A DNA stretch of 19,535 nt from positions 1-19,535 of the forward strand of contig JAGVXJ010000066.1 of assembly GCA_018303895.1 (NCBI GenBank), read 5' to 3'. The position numbers and the translations under genes were made by a program. How positions within the stretch are numbered: the stretch's first letter is position 1; each line of letters begins with the position of its first letter. Source of the DNA: Candidatus Pacearchaeota archaeon (GTDB lineage Archaea > Nanobdellota > Nanobdellia > Pacearchaeales > GW2011-AR1). Below the pieces are notes generated by a model. The model had not been told where the DNA came from. It saw only the letters and a list, made by a program, of their open reading frames with translations, and did no database searches. This document shows, one piece after another, positions 14,520 through 19,535 of the stretch.

Positions 14520-14855
14520 TTATTGAAACATTCCCATTACTGAATAGCCAGACTCTAATCTCTGGTATGCTTCTTTCAATTGAGCATTAGACATTGATTC
14601 TGCATATTGGTAACTCTGCTCAATCTCTTGATACATTACTTTTCTGTCTTCGCTGGTTCTTCCATTCATTTCAGCAAGAGCCCCACCATTTCCAACCGGT
14701 TTGTAGTTATACAATGCAACTTTATTTGTAAGTTCTTTATGTTCTTGCCGCCTTGTTGCATCTACTACTATAAAACCTAATGAAGCAACGTATAACATTG
14801 AGAGGACTACTGCCTCAGCAACTACTTTTGTCATGTTTTTTGTTATTTCTTTCAT
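14520..14855 (-). CDS. Small single-pass membrane protein, function unknown
   Basis: A 111-residue protein I do not recognise. Residues about 9-32 (VVAEAVVLSMLYVASLGFIVV) form one membrane segment, followed by a basic RR and a polar tail of about 75 residues with helical, Gln/Glu/Tyr-rich character (YQEIEQSYQYAES). The predicted start at 14855 is preceded by AGGAG on the minus strand, one of the clearest Shine-Dalgarno-like sites in the window. The gene is divergent to the winged-helix regulator, whose operator-like repeats lie about 57 bases from this start, so joint control is possible. Confidence 0.6.
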   Translation of the reverse strand: MKEITKNMTKVVAEAVVLSMLYVASLGFIVVDATRRQEHKELTNKVALYNYKPVGNGGALAEMNGRTSEDRKVMYQEIEQSYQYAESMSNAQLKEAYQRLESGYSVMGMFQ

Positions 14856-14861
14856 TTTGTT

Positions 14862-14882
14862 TTCTCCTATGATTTAATTAAA
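14862..14882 (-). promoter_or_regulatory. Promoter-like TTTAAT and AGGAG before the small membrane protein gene
   Basis: On the minus strand TTTAAT starts 27 nt before the ATG at 14855, and AGGAG lies about 7 nt before it. If transcription began at the leaderless position the AGGAG would not be in the mRNA, so one of the two signals is probably fortuitous. Confidence 0.4.
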
Positions 14883-14911
14883 AGCTCAAATTCTGAAAGG
14901 GTTATATCTTC

Positions 14912-14970
14912 TTGGTTCAACGGCAATTAAACCAAAAGGTTTAAATATAAAACTAATCTAATTGGTTTAA
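14912..14970 (+). promoter_or_regulatory. Operator-like cluster of TTGGTTTAA repeats
   Basis: Four related nonamers occur in 59 bases: TTGGTTCAA (14912-14920), TTAAACCAA (14927-14935, the reverse complement of TTGGTTTAA), AAGGTTTAA (14936-14944) and TTGGTTTAA (14962-14970). The middle two form a perfect inverted repeat, TTAAACC-AAAA-GGTTTAA (14927-14944), and the first two form an imperfect one with a 6-nt spacer. They overlap the TATA box and reach the A of the start codon. This is what a binding region for an autoregulating winged-helix repressor looks like; the binding is inferred. Confidence 0.55.
14940..14945 (+). promoter_or_regulatory. TATA box for the winged-helix regulator
   Basis: TTTAAA (within TTTAAATATA) begins 30 nt before the ATG at 14970 and is embedded in the inverted repeat at 14927-14944. 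Confidence 0.6.
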
Positions 14971-15827
14971 TGACATTAGAAATAACGCTTCCATTAGAAA
15001 AAAAAGGCGGAGTAAAAGATTTAGTATTTACTATTTTAACGAAGGAATACCCGCTCAAATTAATTGAAATTACAAATTTAATAAAGAAAAGATATGGAAA
15101 GTCGGTGACCTTCCAAGCAGTAAGAAAAGCAGTTTTGTTGTTAGTTGAATCAGGAGTTCTCGTTCAAAAAGATTACGAATTTTTAATAAATAAAGAATGG
15201 ATTATTGAAAGTAAAAAAGTTCTGGATGATTTGTATTCAGAAATAAACAAAGAAAAAACAGCACCAAAAAATATAGATTCAATAAAAGGAGAACTATCTG
15301 TATTTACTTTTTCTTCTCTGAATGAACTAATGAAATTTTGGCAGGATTTAATAGATAATTGGTTTGTCAAATTTAAAAAAGGAGATTATAATCTAAATTG
15401 TTACCAAGCACCACATGTTTGGGAAGGACTTCTTCATCTCGATAATGAAAAAAAGATTATGACTCATTTGAAAGATAAAGGAATAAAATCTTATATCCTT
15501 TCCGTCGGGAACACCCCTTTGGACAGACAGATTGCCAAATTTTATTCAGCAATTAATATAAAAAGTCACATTCAACATTCCACTTCTTCTTTTGATAAAT
15601 CTTATTATGTTGGAACCTACGGAGACTTAATTGTTCAGACAAGATATCCGGAAGAAATAACAAAGTTATTGGATTCCTTTTTTAAAAAGAGTAAAACTCT
15701 CAAGGATTTGGATTTGATTGAACTTTCTAAAATAGTAAACAAAAAAATCAGCATAAAACTCACAGTAATCAAAAATCTCGAAATGGCAAAACAAATTAAT
15801 AATTCGATTCTTTCACAAATTGAGTAG
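14970..15827 (+). CDS. Winged-helix transcriptional regulator with C-terminal effector domain
   Basis: A 285-residue protein. Residues about 12-80 have a winged-helix pattern: a helix (VKDLVFTILTKEYP), LKLIEITNLIKKRYG, a recognition helix TFQAVRKAVLLLVESG, and a wing (VLVQKDYEFLI), as in MarR/TrmB-like archaeal regulators. After a linker, about 105-285 form a mixed alpha/beta domain (LSVFTFSSLNELMKFW, HLKDKGIKSYILSV, YYVGTYGDLIVQTRYP) that probably senses a ligand or mediates dimerisation; I do not recognise its ligand. Its promoter is covered by TTGGTTTAA repeats, suggesting autorepression. The gene just downstream, the MutS-nucleotidyltransferase fusion, has its own promoter. Confidence 0.7.
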   Translation: MTLEITLPLEKKGGVKDLVFTILTKEYPLKLIEITNLIKKRYGKSVTFQAVRKAVLLLVESGVLVQKDYEFLINKEWIIESKKVLDDLYSEINKEKTAPKNIDSIKGELSVFTFSSLNELMKFWQDLIDNWFVKFKKGDYNLNCYQAPHVWEGLLHLDNEKKIMTHLKDKGIKSYILSVGNTPLDRQIAKFYSAINIKSHIQHSTSSFDKSYYVGTYGDLIVQTRYPEEITKLLDSFFKKSKTLKDLDLIELSKIVNKKISIKLTVIKNLEMAKQINNSILSQIE

Positions 15828-15857
15828 AATAAATTCATTAATTTAATCACAACAATA

Positions 15858-15863
15858 CTTAAA
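15858..15863 (+). promoter_or_regulatory. TATA-like box for the MutS-nucleotidyltransferase gene
   Basis: CTTAAA begins 29 nt before the ATG at 15887. Confidence 0.5.
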
Positions 15864-15886
15864 AAATCCAAATCATCTTTTCTTTT

Positions 15887-18391
15887 ATGAAAAAAGAGTT
15901 GTTAGAGTTTATTCGAAAAAATGAATTAAGTCCGTTTTCTTCCGCGAAGACTTTATTAAAATCTCCAGAAAGTATTTTCAAAACTCGTGATGGGAAATCA
16001 GTTCATCAAAAAGTTCTTTCTCATATTTCACGGAATTTCGTTTTTTCTGAAACTTCAAATTTGTTTAATATGTTTGATTTTGTTTTTGATTCAAGAGAAA
16101 TAAAATTAAGGCAGGATTTTTTTAAAGAAATTATTTCTCTTCCAAAAACTGAAAACTTTTTTCTTAAATATCTTTCAACAAAAAAAGCGTCGTGGAAACC
16201 AAAATATGATGTCCTTGTCGTTACCGAAGATTCTGCGACTTTTACAAAACTTAAAGAGATGGGTTGCCCCGTAAGATTGATAATCAGCGAGAGCGACGTT
16301 TCTCTTCTTGAATCATACGATTTAGTTCAGGTAATTAACTGCAATGATTTTTCTTCTGCAATGGAATCGCTTTCTCAAGCAGTTTTTCTTAAAAACATCG
16401 AGGAGGTTTATCTTGAGAGATATCTTGAACAATTATCCTGCTGGAAAAACAATTTGGAAATCTTGAAAAAATATGATATCGGCGTAGAAACAAATCAAAT
16501 TGTGAATGAACTGGATTTAATGCTTGAACTGACAAAAGAAGATTCTTCTTTTATGTTGGACCGAGATTTCGTAGAAAAAAAAGTTGACGAAATTAATAAT
16601 AATGTTTCATTAAAATTAAAAGATTTTATGATATCTGGAGAATCCTTGTTTCAGCTAATGAGCAAAAATCAAATCCCAAAAGAGATAAACTCAATGATAA
16701 TAGAAGAAGTGCAAAAGTCTAAACTTCCCTTTGAAGTGTTAAACATCGGAATCCCAGTTACTGTTGATGAAGGCGAATTGGAGAAGGAAATAAAAAGACA
16801 AAACGCTGGGGAATTTTTTGAATTTGCCCAAAAAGTAAAGAACAATTCTTCAAAATTAAAAGAAATCCCGTCGCTGTTGAAGAAACTTTCTGATTCATTG
16901 CTTCTTTTTGATTTCATTTCAGGTATATCCAAATTTTTAGAAAATGAAATGATTTTTCCTGAAATTTCAGAAAATGAACTTCTAGTAACAAATTCAAAAA
17001 ATATTTTGATTGAAAACCCAAAACCAATTTCTTTTGGGCTTAATGAAACTTACAAATGTTCAATTTTAACCGGCGCAAATTCTGGTGGAAAAACAACTCT
17101 TCTCGAGCATATCATCCAAATAATTTCTCTTTCTCAATTTGGTCTTCCCTTATTTGGTGAAATAAAAATTCCATTATTCTCAGAAATTTATTACTTCGCA
17201 AAAAACAAAGGTTCAGAAAATAAAGGAGCGTTTGAAACTTTGTTAAACCAAATGTCAAAAATTAAACCCGGCGATAAAACTTTAATTCTTGCAGATGAAA
17301 TTGAATCGGTAACCGAACCCGGAGTTGCTGGAAAAATCATTTCTGCCACCGTCGATTATTTCATAAACCGAAAATGTTTTTTAATTGTTGCAACTCATCT
17401 TGGGCATGAAATTCAAAAAAACACTCCTGAAAAAACGCGTATTGATGGAATTGAAGCAAAAGGTTTGGATGCAGATTTTAATTTAATTGTTGACCACAAT
17501 CCGGTTCTTGGTCGTCTGGCGCATTCAACTCCGGAATTAATCGTCGAGAAACTTGCGAATTCAGAAAAAACAGAATATTTTATTCATCTCAACAATTCTC
17601 TAAAAAAAGAAACCGCCTCGATAAAAAAGAAAGAAATAGCTCTGGTTTATTTGGTTGCTGGAATTTCTTCGCGGTTCGGTGGAAAAGTAAAAGCATTTGC
17701 AAAAATAGGTCCAAATGGAGAAACTTTAATTGAATACTCTATGAATCAAGCTTTGAAAGCAGGTTTTAATAAAATTATTTTCGTTGTCAGCGAACAAATT
17801 CATGATTTATTCAAACAAAGATTTAATTCAGAATACAATGGAATCCCAATTGAATATGCCTTGCAATATTATGACAAAAATTTTCGGGACAAGCCTTGGG
17901 GCACAGTTGATGCAATTTGTTCTGCAACAAAATTAATTGACTCTTCTTTTGTGGTATGCAATGGCGACGATATTTATGGTGAGGAAACTTTCAAAATTCT
18001 TTTCAATCATCTCACGCTATATCAAACCTCAGCCAGCGTCGGGTATAACCTCGTTGACGTTTTGCCAGATTTTGGAACAGTTAATCGCGGGATTTTCGAG
18101 ATTGATTCTGAACACGATGTAAAATCCATCGAAGAAATATTTGAATTATCAAAAGAGAATTATTCTCAAAAAGGATTTAATGAATTTGCTCTTTGTAGTA
18201 TGAATATTTTTGCTTTTCAAAAAAATGTACTTCCTCTTTTGTCAGAGATATTAATCAAATTTAAACAAATAAACAAAAATAGAAAATCCGAATGCCTTCT
18301 TCCATCAGAAATTTCTAATTTAATTAATAACATTAAAAAAACCTGCAAACAAATAATCTCTCTAAACTATCTTTCTTTTTGGTATGTATGA
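15887..18391 (+). CDS. Fusion of MutS-like ATPase and sugar-phosphate nucleotidylyltransferase
   Basis: One 834-residue reading frame joins two families. Residues about 1-575 resemble MutS-related ATPases: a core and lever region with SREIKLRQDFFKEI (about 69-82), a helical clamp-like middle, then the ABC-type ATPase with Walker A GANSGGKT (396-403), Walker B LILADE (466-471), and the switch histidine H504 in VATHLGHE. No mismatch-recognition or Smr domain is evident, so it is closer to MutS paralogues than to repair MutS. Residues about 583-834 are a nucleotidylyltransferase: LVAGISSRFGG (589-599), KIGPNGETLIEYSM, KPWGTVDAI and NGDD (692-695), as in glucose-1-phosphate/dTDP-sugar pyrophosphorylases. 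Ile579 (ATA) stands where a separate protein would begin with Met, and no nearby ATG, GTG or TTG would give an intact second domain. The HAD gene overlaps its stop (ATGA). Confidence 0.8.
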   Translation: MKKELLEFIRKNELSPFSSAKTLLKSPESIFKTRDGKSVHQKVLSHISRNFVFSETSNLFNMFDFVFDSREIKLRQDFFKEIISLPKTENFFLKYLSTKKASWKPKYDVLVVTEDSATFTKLKEMGCPVRLIISESDVSLLESYDLVQVINCNDFSSAMESLSQAVFLKNIEEVYLERYLEQLSCWKNNLEILKKYDIGVETNQIVNELDLMLELTKEDSSFMLDRDFVEKKVDEINNNVSLKLKDFMISGESLFQLMSKNQIPKEINSMIIEEVQKSKLPFEVLNIGIPVTVDEGELEKEIKRQNAGEFFEFAQKVKNNSSKLKEIPSLLKKLSDSLLLFDFISGISKFLENEMIFPEISENELLVTNSKNILIENPKPISFGLNETYKCSILTGANSGGKTTLLEHIIQIISLSQFGLPLFGEIKIPLFSEIYYFAKNKGSENKGAFETLLNQMSKIKPGDKTLILADEIESVTEPGVAGKIISATVDYFINRKCFLIVATHLGHEIQKNTPEKTRIDGIEAKGLDADFNLIVDHNPVLGRLAHSTPELIVEKLANSEKTEYFIHLNNSLKKETASIKKKEIALVYLVAGISSRFGGKVKAFAKIGPNGETLIEYSMNQALKAGFNKIIFVVSEQIHDLFKQRFNSEYNGIPIEYALQYYDKNFRDKPWGTVDAICSATKLIDSSFVVCNGDDIYGEETFKILFNHLTLYQTSASVGYNLVDVLPDFGTVNRGIFEIDSEHDVKSIEEIFELSKENYSQKGFNEFALCSMNIFAFQKNVLPLLSEILIKFKQINKNRKSECLLPSEISNLINNIKKTCKQIISLNYLSFWYV

Positions 18392-19044
18392 AAAAAGAGC
18401 TGAAAAAATATGAAGCGATTATTTTTGACCTCGATGGAACGCTTATTAATTCGATTCCTTATCATTCAAAAGCGTTTTTTGAAATTGCGATACTTCATGG
18501 TTCAATGATTTCTCAATCAGAAGTGGATTCTCTGATGGGAACGCCTTCTCACAAAATTTTTGAATATCTTAAAAAAAAGTATCATCTTGTCGGAGATATT
18601 CCCGAATTAAGAAAAGAAAGACGAAAAATTTTCAAAAAAATTATTCACGGGAAAAATTTGCTCTTTCCAGGGGTTATGTCTATGTTATCTTCAGTTAAAA
18701 AAAATTTTAAAATCGGAATTGCTACTGGTTCAAGTCTTATTACTATGAAGAGATCAACTAATTCTGAGTTTAGAAAAAAATTCAAATTTATTTCAACCAT
18801 TGACGATGTAAAAAAAGGGAAACCATCCCCAGACCAACTTTTTCTTGTTGCAAAAAAATTAAAAATTTCTCCCAAGAATTGTCTTGTCGTAGGAGATAGT
18901 GTGTTTGATGCAATTGCTGCGCGACGCACGAGAATGGGTTTTATTGGCGTCAGAACTGGCTTCAAAAAAGGAAAACCTCTTGAGAAACACAAACATTTGG
19001 CGATTGTTAGTTCTGTTAGAGATTTATCCCATTTTTTTCAATGA
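18388..19044 (+). CDS. HAD-superfamily hydrolase, beta-phosphoglucomutase-like
   Basis: A 218-residue HAD phosphatase/phosphomutase: DLDGT at 14-18 with nucleophile D14 and acid D16, the helical cap at about 25-95, TGSS at 113-116 (motif II), KGKPSPD at 143-149 (motif III lysine), and GDSVFD at 169-174 (motif IV). The ATG at 18388 overlaps the TGA of the fusion gene (18388-18391), so translation is probably coupled and the products may act together. Given the nucleotidyltransferase domain upstream, a sugar phosphate is a plausible substrate, but HAD specificity cannot be read from sequence. The upstream TTG at 18379 is rejected as start. Confidence 0.85.
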   Translation: MKKELKKYEAIIFDLDGTLINSIPYHSKAFFEIAILHGSMISQSEVDSLMGTPSHKIFEYLKKKYHLVGDIPELRKERRKIFKKIIHGKNLLFPGVMSMLSSVKKNFKIGIATGSSLITMKRSTNSEFRKKFKFISTIDDVKKGKPSPDQLFLVAKKLKISPKNCLVVGDSVFDAIAARRTRMGFIGVRTGFKKGKPLEKHKHLAIVSSVRDLSHFFQ

Positions 19045-19071
19045 AACTCCCAACCACAGCAAGCTGCGGGG

Positions 19072-19091
19072 TATTCCCCAAGACGGGAATA
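19072..19091 (+). terminator. Terminator-like hairpin after the HAD gene
   Basis: TATTCCC (19072-19078) pairs with GGGAATA (19085-19091) around CAAGAC, followed by AATTTTT. Part of this can also pair as GGGG-TATT-CCCC with bases 19068-19079, and CAGC-AA-GCTG lies just upstream. The block is GC-rich against its AT-rich surroundings; it may be a terminator or the remnant of a repeated palindromic element. Confidence 0.4.
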
Positions 19092-19110
19092 AATTTTTCA
19101 ACTATAAATA

Positions 19111-19116
19111 TTTATA
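19111..19116 (+). promoter_or_regulatory. TATA box for the PC4-like gene
   Basis: TTTATA (in TTTATAAACC) begins 29 nt before the ATG at 19140, fixing that start. Confidence 0.6.
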
Positions 19117-19139
19117 AACCAACTTTTCATTTCTCTGAC

Positions 19140-19412
19140 ATGGAAAAAGATATTGGAAAAATTTCAAAGAATGATACAACTGATGTGATTATTCGTATCG
19201 ACGATTTCGGTGGAAGAAGAGGATTGACAATAAGGGAATTCGTTTCAAGCGAAAGATATACTGGTTTCACAAAAGCTGGCGTAAAAATTCAAGCAGCCGA
19301 TTTCAAAAAATTCAAAGACATAATTAATTCTGTAAGTGAATCAGAAATGGCTGAAGCTGCTGAATCAATGGGTGAAGAAACTCCTGTGAAAAAATCTGTT
19401 TCTTTTGGTTGA
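19140..19412 (+). CDS. PC4/Sub1-like single-stranded DNA-binding protein
   Basis: From the ATG at 19140 it is 90 residues. About 13-65 match the PC4 (p15 coactivator) fold: strands in VIIRIDDFGGRRGLTIREF, then GFTKAGVKIQAADFKKFKDI, corresponding to the family's pattern of f-x-G-xxx-idiR, then pTkkGisl, then a terminal helix. Such proteins bind single-stranded DNA as dimers and affect transcription, replication or repair. The last about 20 residues are acidic then basic and probably disordered. A longer frame opening at 19041 is rejected: its extra 33 residues come from the GC-rich hairpin region, and its ATG is merely the HAD stop overlap. Confidence 0.78.
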   Translation: MEKDIGKISKNDTTDVIIRIDDFGGRRGLTIREFVSSERYTGFTKAGVKIQAADFKKFKDIINSVSESEMAEAAESMGEETPVKKSVSFG

Positions 19413-19535
19413 ATATGTTCAACTATTTTTCCCGTTGTATAATCAAAAATAACATATTCCTTTTTTTCTTCTATTCTAAGTAATCTAAATTTATATTCCA
19501 GTCCTAATGAAATTCCAGCCCATCTGTCAGGAACA
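19289..19535 (-). CDS. Partial unidentified gene entering from the right edge
   Basis: A minus-strand frame is open from the right edge to TGA at 19289-19291 (82 codons). The part upstream of the PC4 stop reads like real protein (WAGISLGLEYKFRLL, then a charged turn and EYVIFDYTTGKIVEHI, strand-rich). The last about 40 codons overlap the 3' end of the PC4 gene on the other strand and look like antisense sequence. So either the two genes truly overlap tail-to-tail by about 124 bases or the gene is disrupted here. No function recognised. Confidence 0.4.
   Translation of the reverse strand, partial: VPDRWAGISLGLEYKFRLLRIEEKKEYVIFDYTTGKIVEHIQPKETDFFTGVSSPIDSAASAISDSLTELIMSLNFLKSAA

Noticed and set aside
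17602..17625. Frameshift or lost stop creating an artificial MutS-nucleotidyltransferase fusion
   Set aside because: Both halves are in one frame with no stop, and the second half has no usable start of its own, so the fusion is taken as real; the A7 run still deserves a read check.
19041..19139. 33-residue N-terminal extension of the PC4-like protein
   Set aside because: The ATG is formed by the HAD stop region, the extension is encoded by the palindromic GC-rich block, and a TATA box exactly 29 nt upstream marks 19140 as the start.
1..19535. CRISPR arrays, insertion sequences, rRNA genes or prophage genes
   Set aside because: No regularly spaced direct repeats, transposase or integrase motifs, rRNA-like stretches or phage structural genes were seen.

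Overview
The window looks like a chromosome segment of an AT-rich, small-genome archaeon, most likely of the DPANN group (Pacearchaeota/Woesearchaeota-like); the lineage is an inference from gene content, not a measured placement. Archaeal markers are a diphthine synthase, the archaeal-type D-aminoacyl-tRNA deacylase, an archaeal uS10 ribosomal protein, a COG2108-type radical SAM protein and TATA/BRE-style promoters. Bacterial-looking genes are mixed in (NadD, thymidylate kinase, ThyX, a class-I-like GAPDH, cyclophilin, an NrtR-like regulator), as is common in DPANN genomes. Genes are packed on both strands with short spacers; I see no CRISPR array, insertion sequence, rRNA or convincing tRNA.

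Layout: (1) 1-1882, a tight plus-strand operon: the end of an unidentified gene, an NAD-kinase-like protein, a nucleoside 2-deoxyribosyltransferase-like protein and NadD, i.e. an NAD(P) cofactor cluster. (2) 1887-2954, a minus-strand WbsX/GH99-like carbohydrate enzyme. (3) 3060-6940, plus-strand single genes: divergent GAPDH, HemK/PrmC-like methyltransferase, NrtR-like degenerate Nudix regulator, radical SAM protein. (4) 6941-8967, dtdA plus three small membrane or exported proteins. (5) 8983-10178, a two-gene minus-strand operon containing a probable transglutaminase-fold Cys-His-Asp protein. (6) 10299-13885, translation and thymidylate genes: dphB, rps10, a GC-rich structured intergenic element, a hypothetical, then a two-repeat ThyX coupled to tmk (dUMP to dTMP to dTDP). 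(7) 13925-15827, membrane-anchored cyclophilin, a small membrane protein, and a winged-helix regulator whose promoter carries a cluster of TTGGTTTAA repeats. (8) 15887-19044, an 834-residue fusion of a MutS-like ATPase with a sugar-phosphate nucleotidylyltransferase, overlapping a HAD phosphatase gene. (9) A PC4-like ssDNA-binding protein and a partial gene entering from the right edge.

A striking global feature is promoter geometry. At 17 apparent transcription-unit starts a TTTAAA/TTTATA-like box begins 27-30 nt before the start codon, and at 14 of them exactly 29 nt before it. This predicts almost entirely leaderless mRNAs. Operon-internal genes instead show stop/start overlaps or, in some cases, Shine-Dalgarno-like GGAG/GAGGA. 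I used this regularity together with homology to choose several start codons (2954, 5858, 13925, 19140).

The most unusual items are the MutS-nucleotidyltransferase fusion with its overlapping HAD gene, the pseudo-dimeric ThyX whose signature motifs are split between its two halves, the GC-rich structured element after rps10, and the repeat cluster over the winged-helix gene promoter.
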